The notes: a model not told the origin generated them from the letters alone. Positions 29,734-39,411 are shown, numbered from the stretch's first letter. The stretch: 64,000 nt of DNA from Hyalangium gracile (GCF_020103725.1 NZ_JAHXBG010000039.1:31610-95609), one strand, 5' to 3'. Numbers and translations are program-made.

Positions 29734-31515
29734 CTACCGCTTGACGGTGTAGTCGAAGGGCAGCACCACGTTGACCTCCTGGTCGCGGTGGGCCGGGAAG
29801 CGCAGGCGCTCGGCCTGGGTCTCCAGGCACTGGCCCACCGACTTGGAGGCCAGCGGCCCCTGCGTGGTGGCCTTCACCTTCCCCGAGGAGGCAATCGAGA
29901 GCTGCACACGCACCACGCCCGTGTCCGCGGGCAGGTCCGACTTGTAGCGCTCGAAGCAGCTCGCGATGCGGGCACGGCCCTTGGCCACCACCCGCTCCAC
30001 ATCGCCGATTCCCAGCGTCACCGGGCGTGCCTTCGGCGTCCGGGGCGTGTCCTTGGTGGTGGCGGGGGGCTTCGTCTCGGGCTCATCGGTGGGCGCGGCC
30101 GCCTCGGTCGGAGGAGTCTCGAGCTGAGTCTCTGGAGTCGCGGGCGGCGGAGTCACGGCCGTGGTCGGAGTCCCGACGGGAGGAGTCGGATCCACCGACG
30201 GCCGCGCCACGGGGGTGGTCGGCGTCTCGGGCGCGGGGACGAAGGCCTCGACCGGTCTCGAGAACCCTCGCCAGGCCACGAAGCCTCCTCCCCCCAGCAG
30301 CAGCAGCACGCCGAGCGCCACGCCGAGGAGCAGACCCTGGCGGCGCGGCGGCCCCGCAGGCGGAGGCGTTGGCGGCCTCGCTTGAACCGTGGCGATGCCC
30401 GGAGAGCTCAGGCGCTGCGCGGCGGGCTGGACGGTGGGGAAGACGCCGCTGGAGGCGAACACCACGGGCTGCGCCGGCGCGAGCCCCTGCTGCGCCAGCA
30501 TCGTCTGCAGCGTCGCCAGCGTGGGGACGCGGGTCTTCTCCGCGAAGCGCTCCTCGCCGAACTGCGCGCGCAGGTACTCGGCCAGCTCCTTGTGGGAGGC
30601 CAGCGCCACCTTGCCCTTCAGGCCGTGCTCCAGGGCATCCGCGAAGTCGGCCGCGGTGGCGTAGCGATCCTCGGGGCGCAGGGAGATGGCCTTGAGCACC
30701 ACCGCCTCCAGCTCCGGAGGGATGTCGCGGCGCAGCGAGCTGGGCGGCACGAAGTCGCCCTGCACCAGCGCGTTGAGGACGGCCAGATCGTTCTCTCGGG
30801 CGAAGGGCCGCACGTTGGTGAGCGACTCGTAGAGGCTCACCCCGAGCGAGAACACGTCCGAGCGGCGATCGACTTCCTTGCCCTGGGCCTGCTCGGGGGC
30901 CATGTAGATGTACTTGCCCTTCACCACGCCGGTGCGCGTCTGCACCAGCCGCGACGCGGCCTTGGCGATGCCGAAGTCCAGCACCTTCACCTGGCCCTGG
31001 TACGTCACGTACAGGTTCGAGGGAGAGATGTCCCGGTGGACGATGTTGAGCGGCTCGCCCTGCTCGTTGGTGAAGTCGTGCGCGAAGTGGAGGCCGCGCG
31101 CCGCGTCCACCAGCACCCGCAGGGTGATGGGCATCGGCGTGTACTGGCGCTTGCGGCCCGCCTGGCGCAGCGTGGTGGAGAAGTCCTCGCCGGCCAGGTA
31201 CTCCATGCAGATGTAGTAGCAGCCGTCGACGAAGCCCAGCTCGTGGATCTGGATGATGTTCGGGTGCGCGAGCCGCGCCGCCAGCCGCGCCTCGTCTCGG
31301 AACATCTCCACGAAGTCGGGCAGGCTCGACAGGTTCGACAGCATGCGCTTGATGACGACGTTGCGCTCGAAGCCGTCGGCGCCCAGCAGCTTGGAGAGGA
31401 AGATCTCCGCCATCCCGCCCTCGGCGAGCTTGCGGACCAGCACGTACTGCCCATAGGGCTGCAGGAGCAGCGGGCTCGCGGCCTGGCTCCCAGACTTGGG
31501 CTCGGTGCTGCTCAT
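29734..31515 (-). CDS. Ser/Thr kinase with membrane helix and AgmX/PglI-type tail
   Basis: A 593-residue protein. Residues about 20-300 form a Hanks kinase: LVRKLAEGGMAEIFLSK (Gly loop), VVIKRML (Lys), IVHRDISPSNLYV (catalytic loop), KVLDFGIAKA (DFG) and YMAPEQAQG. A Pro-rich linker leads to a membrane helix at about 394-416 (LLLGVALGVLLLLGGGGFVA). After another Pro/Thr-rich linker, residues about 505-593 form a small domain with ARIASCFERYKSDLP, VRVQLSIASSGKVKA and GQCLETQAERLRFPAHRDQE. That pattern is the AgmX/PglI C-terminal, TonB-like domain. The kinase lies in the cytoplasm and the TonB-like end in the periplasm. It is the last gene of a three-gene operon. Confidence 0.88.
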   Translation of the reverse strand: MSSTEPKSGSQAASPLLLQPYGQYVLVRKLAEGGMAEIFLSKLLGADGFERNVVIKRMLSNLSSLPDFVEMFRDEARLAARLAHPNIIQIHELGFVDGCYYICMEYLAGEDFSTTLRQAGRKRQYTPMPITLRVLVDAARGLHFAHDFTNEQGEPLNIVHRDISPSNLYVTYQGQVKVLDFGIAKAASRLVQTRTGVVKGKYIYMAPEQAQGKEVDRRSDVFSLGVSLYESLTNVRPFARENDLAVLNALVQGDFVPPSSLRRDIPPELEAVVLKAISLRPEDRYATAADFADALEHGLKGKVALASHKELAEYLRAQFGEERFAEKTRVPTLATLQTMLAQQGLAPAQPVVFASSGVFPTVQPAAQRLSSPGIATVQARPPTPPPAGPPRRQGLLLGVALGVLLLLGGGGFVAWRGFSRPVEAFVPAPETPTTPVARPSVDPTPPVGTPTTAVTPPPATPETQLETPPTEAAAPTDEPETKPPATTKDTPRTPKARPVTLGIGDVERVVAKGRARIASCFERYKSDLPADTGVVRVQLSIASSGKVKATTQGPLASKSVGQCLETQAERLRFPAHRDQEVNVVLPFDYTVKR

Positions 31516-33500
31516 TCCTCGGGACCTCGTTTCAGCGTGCGCACCACGTACACATCCGGGGTGCCTGCATTCTGCATCTTAAACAGGAGGACGGGGGGGG
31601 CGCCCACTGGCTCGGCCCAGGTATCAAAGCGGTGCTTGGCGTCCAGCGCCACGGACCGACCGTTGATGGACAGCTTTGTCCCCACGGGAGCCACCCCCAC
31701 CGCGCGCACACGCTTGCCTGCTCGCTGACCGTTCCGAGGAGCGTTCACCACGAGTACGGGCACGGAGTTGTCGTACACCAACTCCAGCTTGTTCATGCGC
31801 CCGCCGCGGAGCGGCTGTCCGCTGCGGGACAGCGGAGTGACCGACCAGAGGAAGCTGCCCTCGCGCAGCACGCCTGCTTCCAACGGGGCCTTCGTCTCCG
31901 CCACGGTTCGCTCCGCCACGGGCTTGCCCAGCTCACCGGTGCGGTACACCGAGATGCGGTACTTCGCCGCCTGGGGCTCGGCGGCGTAGGTGAAGACCAC
32001 CGCCGGGAGCTTGTCCTGGTAGAAGATGGTCGTCTTCTCCGGGCCCTCGGGCACCTCGTTGGTGATGCGCGCCAGGTTCTTCGGCGCCCGCTCCGGAGCG
32101 AAGGTCGCGCTGCCCTTCGTCACCTCGGTGCCGTCCGGGCGGCGCACCCGCCAGAAGAGGCGGCCCCGCTCGGGGGCTCGCACGTTGACGGAGGGCTGGT
32201 GGACGACGCCTCGCAGCAGGAGCCTGGAGAAGGACGGCTCCGAGGCCACCTCCACGATGGCATCCCCCTGCCCCTCCCAGGAGAGCGTCACCTCGGGCAG
32301 GCCCTGGTGGAACACCTGCACGTCCTCCGTCGCCGCCGCCAGCGCCAGCGGCGCCTTGGCCATGGGGGCCACGCGGGCCTCTCCCGCGTTCGAGACGCTG
32401 GCCTGTTCGCCTGCGCGCAGTGGCTTGCGGGACTCGCCCTGCACCAGCGTCACGTCTCCCGCGCGCGCGGCCACATCGAAGCCGTTCGACGTGCGGCGCA
32501 CGTTGAGGTCCGCCGCTCCGGAGCTCTCCAGCGTGAGGCCAGACACCACCACCCGGCTCTCCCGCTCGGGCGCCAGCTTCAGCGCCAGCTCACCCTGGCG
32601 AAGATCCAGCCGCGCCTCGTCCTGGGAGCCCAGCTGGCCCGCGCCCTCCAGCACCAGCTCGCCGCCCGAGCCGAGCGCGATCGTCGAGGCTGAGCCCTCC
32701 AGCGCCAGGTAGGCCGTCCCGCCGCGCGCGCGGACGCCATCGCCCACGGCCAGCTTCTTGCCGCCCTTGTTCACGGAGCGCCACTGCGCGCTGCCCTTGG
32801 AGCGCACCTCCACGCGGCCCGTGTCCGCGCGCACGGTGACCTGGATGGTCCCCAGCTCGAGGACCTTCTGCGGGCGCGTCACCAGCTCCGCGCGGCCCTC
32901 GGCAACCGCCACGGACTCGCCCGCGGCGGCCTGGATCTCCTTTCCGTCCTTCGACACGAACTCGATGGCGCCCAGCTTCACCTCGACGCGGCTCTCCGTG
33001 GGGCCGACGCTCACGCTCACCTCGCTCGGCTCGGTGCCGCCCACGCGCGTGAGGCCGTACGGGGTGAGGATGCGAAGCTGGACCACCGGGCCTGGCCGGC
33101 CCTTCGGAGTCGCGGGCACCCGGCTGAGGACGATGCCGCGCGCCACCTTGAGGACGATTCCAGAGGCATCCTCATCCAGGACGAAGCGAGCATCGGAGCC
33201 CAGCTCGACCGTGCGTCCATCCGCGAAGGCGATCGTGGCGGAGCCGTTGGCTCCCGTCTCCAGGGCGTCCCCCGTGATGAGCGGCCCCTCGGCGGCGGGG
33301 CCTACCTTGCCCTCACGCTCCAGCCGGACTTCGCCCCTGAGGGACTGCAGGGTCGCGAGCGGGCCAGCTCCCGCATCCCGCGGCCCCGAGGCGGGCGCGG
33401 TGCCATCCCCGGGAGTTGGCGGCGGCGGAGAGGCGGGATCGCCACATCCCACAGCCAGCATCAAGAGGAACGCGGCGACGCTGAGACGGAGCGCGCTCAC
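31512..33500 (-). CDS. FecR-domain lipoprotein
   Basis: A 662-residue protein from GTG 33500, which overlaps the previous stop (GTGA); its own stop overlaps the kinase start (ATGA). The signal ends LMLAVGC, a lipobox. FecR-like beta units follow: LRGEVRLEREGKVGPAAEG with ITGDALETGANGSATIAFAD (about residues 48-110), a second at about 225-290 (KKLAVGDGVRARGGTAYLAL), and a third at about 330-380. The C-terminal half contains fibronectin-like strands (LSWEGQGDAIVEVASEPSFS, LFWRVRRPDG). FecR domains are periplasmic signal-transfer modules. Here it is probably an outer-membrane-facing partner of the kinase. Confidence 0.82.
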   Translation of the reverse strand: MSALRLSVAAFLLMLAVGCGDPASPPPPTPGDGTAPASGPRDAGAGPLATLQSLRGEVRLEREGKVGPAAEGPLITGDALETGANGSATIAFADGRTVELGSDARFVLDEDASGIVLKVARGIVLSRVPATPKGRPGPVVQLRILTPYGLTRVGGTEPSEVSVSVGPTESRVEVKLGAIEFVSKDGKEIQAAAGESVAVAEGRAELVTRPQKVLELGTIQVTVRADTGRVEVRSKGSAQWRSVNKGGKKLAVGDGVRARGGTAYLALEGSASTIALGSGGELVLEGAGQLGSQDEARLDLRQGELALKLAPERESRVVVSGLTLESSGAADLNVRRTSNGFDVAARAGDVTLVQGESRKPLRAGEQASVSNAGEARVAPMAKAPLALAAATEDVQVFHQGLPEVTLSWEGQGDAIVEVASEPSFSRLLLRGVVHQPSVNVRAPERGRLFWRVRRPDGTEVTKGSATFAPERAPKNLARITNEVPEGPEKTTIFYQDKLPAVVFTYAAEPQAAKYRISVYRTGELGKPVAERTVAETKAPLEAGVLREGSFLWSVTPLSRSGQPLRGGRMNKLELVYDNSVPVLVVNAPRNGQRAGKRVRAVGVAPVGTKLSINGRSVALDAKHRFDTWAEPVGAPPVLLFKMQNAGTPDVYVVRTLKRGPEE

Positions 33501-35122
33501 CGGGTCCTCGGGAAGAGATCGACGTTGAAGATCGCCTGCTCTCCGTCCCGCACGGTGACGGACTTGGTCTGCGTCAGGTGGCCGTTCGCGGAGATGATGA
33601 TGCGGTAGGTGCCGGGCTTCAGCTTCAACGAGAAGGTGCCCTGGGCATCCGTGCGCGTGCGGACGCTGGCCGTGGGGATGACGAGCGTGGCGACCAGGGA
33701 CCGGCCCTGGGTGCTGCGAACCTTTCCGGAGACGGTGGCGTAGCCGACGCGCTTGGCGGGAGCGAGCGGCACGGTCATCTCCGACTCCTTGCCCGCGATG
33801 ACCAGCGCGGCCTCCTCCAGGGACTGGAACTCGGGCGCGGTGACCTTCACAGAGACCGGGCCCGGAGGCAGGTCGCCCAGCTGAACCTGTCCGGCCGCAT
33901 TCGTCTTCAGCTCCTTGTCGCCCACCACCACCTGGGCGTTGGGCAGGGGCTGGTTGTTGCGCTTGTCGACGACGATCACCTTCAAGCCGCCGACGGTCGG
34001 AGCCTGCTTGCGCGCCTGGACCTCCAGCGTGGCGCGCTCGCCGGCCAGGACGGTGACTCGGCCCTCGGCGGGCTCGTAGCCCTCGGCGGTGACGCGGGCG
34101 ACCACCTCTCCGGCTTCCAGTTGGAGCTCCACTACCTGACCCTTCGCATCGGCCTGCCGCCCCCCCCGCTCCTGGCCCTTCACCACGAGCGTCACCTGGG
34201 CACCGGCCAGCGGGGCCCTCGTCTCCGCGTCCAGCACCTGGAGCGACAGGGCGCCCGGCTCCTCCTGCGAGGAAGCAGAAGCGAGCGCGGCGGCCGTCCG
34301 GGCATCGAGCCAGAAGAACTCCAGCGCCACCCCCATCCGCTGGAGGGTCTGGTCGGAGCGCGCTCCGCTGTCGGCCGTCAGCTTGTCCTGGACGTACTGG
34401 TAGTCGAGCACCACCGCACCTTGCCAGCGGCCCACCTGCTTGACGGGGACGAGGAGCGCCGCACCGGCTGCAAAACCACTGGAGGAGGCGCCTCTTCCCT
34501 CCGCCTCCCTGGCTGCCAGGGACAGGGGAAACTCCCCTCGGACCTCGCCCTCCACCCGCCGGAAGATCGGAAAGCGCAGCCGGCCTCCCAGCAGAGCGGC
34601 GTGACGACCTCCTCGCTGGAACACGGGGGAGGCGGTGTTCGAGGCTCCGAACACCGGGAGCTGGCTGAAGCCATATCCGGCGCTCAGCTCGCCTCGGAGC
34701 GGCCCGAATTGCCTGCGCGCGACGACTCCCAAGGAGGCACGCAGCAGGCTTCCCTCGGTGACGCGAGCCGACTCCCGGGAGAAGGTGAAGGCCTCGCGCT
34801 GCACGCTGAGCTGGGCTCCCAGCCAGTCCAGGCCCGGGCCATAGACGGCCGCCCACACGGCCAGATCATTCGGCGTGAACCCGGAGTAGGTGAGCCCCGG
34901 CCCCAGGTCGACCTGCTGGCCCTCGCGCAGGGAGAGTCCGTAGCGCAGGCGAAACGCCGCCTGCTCCATCCCGGAACCCGACGCGGGAGCCTCCTCTGCC
35001 TGCGCGACGGCCCTGCGCGGCTGCGCCATCAAGGCGAGCGACAGGAGGACGAGGAAGGTAGGGGTACGTCGCAGTCGGGCCAAGACGGGCCGGAGTATAG
35101 GGAAAGGCCCCAAGGTCCCCAA
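33497..35122 (-). CDS. outer-membrane protein with carboxypeptidase-regulatory repeats
   Basis: A 541-residue exported protein. After a signal peptide (TFLVLLSLALMAQPRRAVAQ), residues about 50-290 are rich in alternating aromatic and polar strands (FRLRYGLSLREGQQVDLGPG, ASLGVVARRQFGPLRGELSA, GVALEFFWLDA), suggesting a beta-barrel or a beta-rich surface domain. Three carboxypeptidase-regulatory/PEGA-like units follow: LSLQVLDAETRAPLAGAQVT, LKVIVVDKRNNQPLPNAQVV and VSGKVRSTQGRSLVATLVIP. The start is uncertain: TTG 35122 is the longest reading and TTG 35083 a possible shorter one. First gene of the operon with the FecR lipoprotein and kinase. Confidence 0.75.
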   Translation of the reverse strand: MGTLGPFPILRPVLARLRRTPTFLVLLSLALMAQPRRAVAQAEEAPASGSGMEQAAFRLRYGLSLREGQQVDLGPGLTYSGFTPNDLAVWAAVYGPGLDWLGAQLSVQREAFTFSRESARVTEGSLLRASLGVVARRQFGPLRGELSAGYGFSQLPVFGASNTASPVFQRGGRHAALLGGRLRFPIFRRVEGEVRGEFPLSLAAREAEGRGASSSGFAAGAALLVPVKQVGRWQGAVVLDYQYVQDKLTADSGARSDQTLQRMGVALEFFWLDARTAAALASASSQEEPGALSLQVLDAETRAPLAGAQVTLVVKGQERGGRQADAKGQVVELQLEAGEVVARVTAEGYEPAEGRVTVLAGERATLEVQARKQAPTVGGLKVIVVDKRNNQPLPNAQVVVGDKELKTNAAGQVQLGDLPPGPVSVKVTAPEFQSLEEAALVIAGKESEMTVPLAPAKRVGYATVSGKVRSTQGRSLVATLVIPTASVRTRTDAQGTFSLKLKPGTYRIIISANGHLTQTKSVTVRDGEQAIFNVDLFPRTR

Positions 35123-35344
35123 AACTCTAGTGAAAGAAACCCGGACGGCCCGCCGGGGCGGGCCTCACCGAGGGTAGGTTCCAGGTCGGGCTCCCCACCC
35201 ATCCCGACCGTCTCGAGCAGGCGACGCCCCAGGTCCTCCAGTGGCATGCGAGCGGAACCTACCGTCTCCCCCATGGACGGTCCGGCTTGTTGGCGCGGCA
35301 GAGCGCACGGAGTCGCGCGGAAGCAGCACGGACGCCTGCGCACG

Positions 35345-36907
35345 ATGTCAGCCCTGGTCCTGAGCGTGCTGATTGGAGGCTGTGCCATAGGGCCACGCCC
35401 CCTGGAACCCTGTGACTTTCCAGTGGGTTGTAGCGAGCTCAATGAGCACTGGCGGAAGCAGCGTGTCCTGCGGCAGCGGCGGGATGCCGTCCACCAGGCT
35501 GCTTCGAACGGCGGGAGCGCGCCGGAGGGGACAGGCTGGCTGGCGTCGAGCCACTCGAAGCAGGAGCGCGAGCAGAAGGAGCGAGCGGATACCCAGCGAC
35601 AGGCGGTAGTGGAGGCGAAGCTCGATGAGTTCCACGCCTGGGCAGAGGCACGCTGGGCGGAGGCAGCACGGGAGCGTGTACGGCTGGTGGCGCCTCGTCA
35701 CCTGCTGACGGAGCACCCGCTGCGCACCCGGTCATTGGAGGCGCTCGCGAGTGCGGTGCTGGACTGGGCCTACGACCATGCGCAAGACGAGGAGCTGCTG
35801 CGCAGAAGCCCCACCGAAGTGGCGCTCTACCTGCTGGCGAGGAGCAGCGCCCTGGCCACGGCCATCGAGCTGGGCAGGGTCGCTCCACCCCATCTGGACT
35901 ACACGCCGCCCGAGGACAACAGCCCTCCACCCGAGGAGCTGGCCATCGAGCTGCTCTACGGAGCGACACCGGTGCTCGGCGAGCTGACGGACGCGGCTGG
36001 AGCCCTCTTCGGCTACAGCGTGACGGGCCGCGAGCTGAACGCCAACGAGCGGCTGCTGTGCGCGCTCGGCGTGCTGCTCCCCTTGGCGTCAGGACGAGCG
36101 TTGGCCGAGGGCGGAGAGGTGCTGGAGCGCACGGCGCTGCTGACAGGCCGAAGCCTGGAGGAGATACGCGTGCTCCAGCGGGTGGCCTCGCACCTGAGCC
36201 CCCAAGACGCAGCGAAGATCGAGAACCTTCTGAGCCAGGCGGCCAAGGGAGGACGGCTGAGCGAGGAGGAGGTGGCCTTCCTGCGACGCGTGGCCATGGG
36301 GTTGGAGAAGCCCCTACTGAAGGCGGCCTCCACGTTGCGGCGCGGAGGCAAGGTGCCACTGGTGGGCTCACGGCTGGGAGAAGCAGGCGTCCGCCTGGAG
36401 CCTGGCAGCGCGGAGCACATGGCGGCGGCCTGGGTGGACTACCAGTTCCGCCATCCAGCCAGATATCCCCGCTTCCGCTACGCCATCGACGCGGACTGGA
36501 AGAGAAAGTACGAGCAGATCCTCAAGAACAAGGAGGCGGGTGGTGAGTTCGAGCAGCAGGTGCTCCAGGCGCGGACGCAGGCGAAGAACAGAGCCATGAT
36601 GATGCCGCCGCCGGGCAGTCACGCCGAGGGTTTCATCCCGGACGCAGTGCTGAGCAGCACCACCCCGGGGGAGCTGGTCTGGGGTCAGCCCTACTTCTTC
36701 ATCGAAGCCAAAGGCCGCCAGGAGCTGGCGCTGGGCGGCAACCTCAAGGCCATGCTGGAGTATGTAGAAGAGTTCGGCGGACACATGGAACTGTGGATCC
36801 GCTCGGCTCGGCATCCCAAAGGGGCAACGAGACTCACACAAACACTGCAGGATTCGTTGTTCCGCCTGCAACTCCAAGGCAAAGCGTCGGTGAAGTCCCT
36901 TCCCTGA
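35345..36907 (+). CDS. lipoprotein polymorphic toxin, nuclease-like C-terminus
   Basis: A 520-residue protein from ATG 35345. The signal ends LSVLIGGC, a lipobox. The middle carries the pre-toxin TG pattern TDAAGALFGYSVTGRELNAN with NERLLCALGVLLPLASGRAL. The last 130 residues look like a restriction-endonuclease-fold toxin: GFIPDAVL, then FFIEAKGRQELALGGNLKAM, with an ExK core near residue 455, and MELWIRSARHPKGA. From memory this fits Tox-REase-5, often seen in myxobacteria with an Imm52-type partner. The next gene fits that role. It probably acts between kin cells by outer-membrane exchange or contact; this is inferred. Confidence 0.65.
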   Translation: MSALVLSVLIGGCAIGPRPLEPCDFPVGCSELNEHWRKQRVLRQRRDAVHQAASNGGSAPEGTGWLASSHSKQEREQKERADTQRQAVVEAKLDEFHAWAEARWAEAARERVRLVAPRHLLTEHPLRTRSLEALASAVLDWAYDHAQDEELLRRSPTEVALYLLARSSALATAIELGRVAPPHLDYTPPEDNSPPPEELAIELLYGATPVLGELTDAAGALFGYSVTGRELNANERLLCALGVLLPLASGRALAEGGEVLERTALLTGRSLEEIRVLQRVASHLSPQDAAKIENLLSQAAKGGRLSEEEVAFLRRVAMGLEKPLLKAASTLRRGGKVPLVGSRLGEAGVRLEPGSAEHMAAAWVDYQFRHPARYPRFRYAIDADWKRKYEQILKNKEAGGEFEQQVLQARTQAKNRAMMMPPPGSHAEGFIPDAVLSSTTPGELVWGQPYFFIEAKGRQELALGGNLKAMLEYVEEFGGHMELWIRSARHPKGATRLTQTLQDSLFRLQLQGKASVKSLP

Positions 36908-36918
36908 CGGGCACGCCC

Positions 36919-37695
36919 ATGCGACAGCGGTACCTGACAACGAGCATTCACCTGCCTCCAGGCATTCCGCCGCCCTCTGTCATCCGCGAATTTCTGCGGG
37001 TCATCTTCGAGGATTACCGGTGGTTCCGGCCCGTGCGCTTCGGAAGGGCCCTACTGGAGAATCGGTTGGACCCTGCGCACATCGACTATGACGCCCTCAC
37101 CGAGTACTACGAGCGACACCAGAACATGACGGTAGCGGCCCGGACGGACCGGGATTTCATCCTCATCTCCCCCTCCAAGGTGCGGGAGTTTCCCTACGTG
37201 GGGGACATCTGCTGGGAGACCTCCATCGTCGAGGCCGCCAAACCCTCATGGCGTGCCGCCCACCAGCAGCAAGTGCTGGAACTGATGAAGTTCCTTCACT
37301 CTCCGCTCGCCCAAGCCGGCACCGACGAAGACATGAAGCAGAAGACGCGCCGGATGGTCTCCAACCCGGATGGATTCGGCTCGTCGGAAGTGCTCACCAT
37401 CCAGGGCTATGGCCAGGGGCTGGAAGGACTGTACTGGCGCAACTTCTTCGGGCCGCTCTTCACTCGGATGTTCGGGGAGCGGCTGGACTCCCTTGCAGCG
37501 GAGTTCAAGCGAGACCTCGGCGACGGCATCCTCCTGGTGCAGCCCTACGCGCAACCCTCCTCCGCTGGAACATCCGAGGGCATCACCCTCGAGCGCCAGC
37601 TCATCTCCCACCTAGGGCCCGAGTGCTTCTACGACCACGAGCGCCATCTCAAGCCGACCCGTGTGCCCGACCTGCCCACGCCGATGTTCCATTGA
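36919..37695 (+). CDS. probable immunity protein (Imm52-like)
   Basis: A 258-residue cytoplasmic protein starting 11 bp after the toxin stop. It has no signal peptide. It opens RYLTTSIHLPPGIPPPSVIR and includes VREFPYVGDICWETSIVEAA and EGLYWRNFFGPLFTRMFGER. Size, position and the toxin's class point to an Imm52-family immunity protein that blocks the nuclease domain. The family is assigned from genomic context more than from a clear motif. A longer reading from 36793 overlaps the toxin gene and is rejected. Confidence 0.55.
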   Translation: MRQRYLTTSIHLPPGIPPPSVIREFLRVIFEDYRWFRPVRFGRALLENRLDPAHIDYDALTEYYERHQNMTVAARTDRDFILISPSKVREFPYVGDICWETSIVEAAKPSWRAAHQQQVLELMKFLHSPLAQAGTDEDMKQKTRRMVSNPDGFGSSEVLTIQGYGQGLEGLYWRNFFGPLFTRMFGERLDSLAAEFKRDLGDGILLVQPYAQPSSAGTSEGITLERQLISHLGPECFYDHERHLKPTRVPDLPTPMFH

Positions 37696-37756
37696 CCTCC
37701 GGTGCATTTCACGGCCCCCCTTGTCAGCGCCAAGAGCCCTCCCGTAAACACGGGCC

Positions 37757-38737
37757 ATGCCTCTCTTCCTCTTGATCAGCGTCCTGGCCACCACCGGCGA
37801 CGCCCGCCTGGAGCGCGGCGAGAAGCTGCTCGCGGCCCAGGACTGCGAGGGCCTCCAGCAGCTCTACACCCCAGGGGACACCGCCAGCACCCAGAAGGAT
37901 CTCGACGGCGCGCGCCTGCTCGTCCGAGGCGCCACCGCCTGCCGCAAGCAGGACCGCGTCCTCGCCTTCGCCCTCACCCAGCGCGCCCTCGCGCTCGCTC
38001 CGGCCGACTACGGCGTGCGCACCGCCCACGCAGAGAGCCTCATCGCCGTGGACGAGCGCACCGCCGCCGCCCACCTGCTCGACGACATCCTCCAGGCCCA
38101 CCCGCAGAACGCCGTCCGCGCCCGCTTCCTCCGCGCCCAGCTCGCCGACCACGAGTCCGAGAGCGCCCTCGTCCTGAAGCTGGCCCAGCCCCTCGTGGAA
38201 GACCCCGAGTACGGCCCCCCAGCCCGCGAGCTGCTCGCCCGCCACCAGTCCGCCCTCGAGTCCCAGTCCCAGGCACGCGAGTCCCTGGCCCGCGAGGAAC
38301 AGGACGCCGCCCAGCGCGCCGCCCAGGCGCAAGAGGTAGCCGACAGTCGCACCTCCCGCGCCTCACCCCGCCCAGGCGCCGAGGCCTGGAGCACCCGAGG
38401 CACCCTCAAGAGCGGCGGCCAGCGCACCTTCCGCACCCGCAACATCCAGGCCGGCGTCAACTACATCTTCCACGCCACCGGCACCTGCTCCAGCCCCTCC
38501 AAGCAGGGGCGCAAGCCCCGCATCCCCCCCACGGTGGACCTGTTCGGTCAAGACTTCCGTGTCCGCATCGGCTCCCTCGACTCCATGCCCCTCAAGGTAG
38601 GGGTGGAGCCCGAGCAGAACGCCCTGTCCTTCCGCGCACCTGAGAACAACCCTCAGATCTTCCTGGAGGATCGGACGACGATCCGTCCGGACGCTCCTCG
38701 TTGTACGATCAGCGATGTAGCGGTCCGTAGCCCCTGA
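37757..38737 (+). CDS. exported TPR-like protein upstream of mglB
   Basis: A 326-residue protein. The start MPLFLLISVLATTGDARLER looks like a short signal peptide. Residues about 15-190 form TPR-like helices (LLAAQDCEGLQQLYTPGDTA, VRTAHAESLIAVDERTAAAH), then an Ala/Gln/Arg-rich helix, and a beta-rich C-terminal domain with two Cys (TGTCSSPSKQG and PRCTISDV). It is not recognised beyond TPR. It lies just upstream of mglBA on the same strand with a 183-bp gap, so it may have its own promoter. Confidence 0.6.
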   Translation: MPLFLLISVLATTGDARLERGEKLLAAQDCEGLQQLYTPGDTASTQKDLDGARLLVRGATACRKQDRVLAFALTQRALALAPADYGVRTAHAESLIAVDERTAAAHLLDDILQAHPQNAVRARFLRAQLADHESESALVLKLAQPLVEDPEYGPPARELLARHQSALESQSQARESLAREEQDAAQRAAQAQEVADSRTSRASPRPGAEAWSTRGTLKSGGQRTFRTRNIQAGVNYIFHATGTCSSPSKQGRKPRIPPTVDLFGQDFRVRIGSLDSMPLKVGVEPEQNALSFRAPENNPQIFLEDRTTIRPDAPRCTISDVAVRSP

Positions 38738-38920
38738 GAACAAGCGAGGATCTCCGAGGAAGAGCGGTCACGTAGCTTGCTGGACCGGTGGGTGTCTGCT
38801 AAGCATCCCGCGGTTGGGAGCGACGCATCTAACCTCCGGGATTCACTCTGGAAACCACGGGGGCCTGCCGGAGCGCGGGGAGAAGCGAACGCTGAGGAGC
38901 GTAGAGGAGCGGATACGCCC

Positions 38921-39400
38921 ATGGGCACGCAATTGGTGATGTACGAAGAGGAGTTCACCAAGATCAACGCCGTTTGCGACCGGCTCACCAAGGACGCGAA
39001 CGCGAAGGTGGTGTTCCTCGTCGACAAGAACGGGCAGCTCATCTCCTCAGCGGGGCAGACCCAGAACATCGACACGACTTCGCTGGCCTCGCTGACGGCC
39101 GGCAACGTGGCGGCGATGGGCGGGTTGGCCAAGCTGATCGGGGAGAATGAGTTCCCCAATCAATTCCACGAGGGGGCGAAGGACTCCCTCTACATGACGA
39201 TCGTCGGCAGCCGGGTGGTGCTGGTGGTCATCTTCGACAACCGCACCAGCCTCGGTCTGGTTCGCCTGCGCATCAAGAAGGCCAGCGACGAGCTGGCGAA
39301 GATCTTCGAGAGCCTGGTGAAGAAGACCGACAGTCCGGGGATCGGCTCGCCGTTCGCCGAGATCTCCGACGACGATATCGACAACCTCTTCAGCGAGTAA
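38921..39400 (+). CDS. mglB: MglB, GTPase-activating protein of polarity switch
   Basis: A 159-residue roadblock/LC7 protein, the length of Myxococcus MglB. It reads [20 protein letters not shown], then [20 protein letters not shown] and [20 protein letters not shown], which is the MglB core; the acidic tail [12 protein letters not shown] is also kept. MglB dimers stimulate MglA GTP hydrolysis and mark the lagging pole. The ATG 38921 follows the ribosome site GAGGAGC; longer in-frame readings from 38777 are not conserved in character. mglA follows after 11 bp. Confidence 0.96.
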   Translation: MGTQLVMYEEEFTKINAVCDRLTKDANAKVVFLVDKNGQLISSAGQTQNIDTTSLASLTAGNVAAMGGLAKLIGENEFPNQFHEGAKDSLYMTIVGSRVVLVVIFDNRTSLGLVRLRIKKASDELAKIFESLVKKTDSPGIGSPFAEISDDDIDNLFSE

Positions 39401-39411
39401 CCCGGGAAGCC

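Noticed and set aside
33578..35344. Long 5' extension of the toxin frame upstream of 35345
   Set aside because: It is antisense to the carboxypeptidase-regulatory gene and has no protein character; the lipoprotein signal at 35345 marks the real start.
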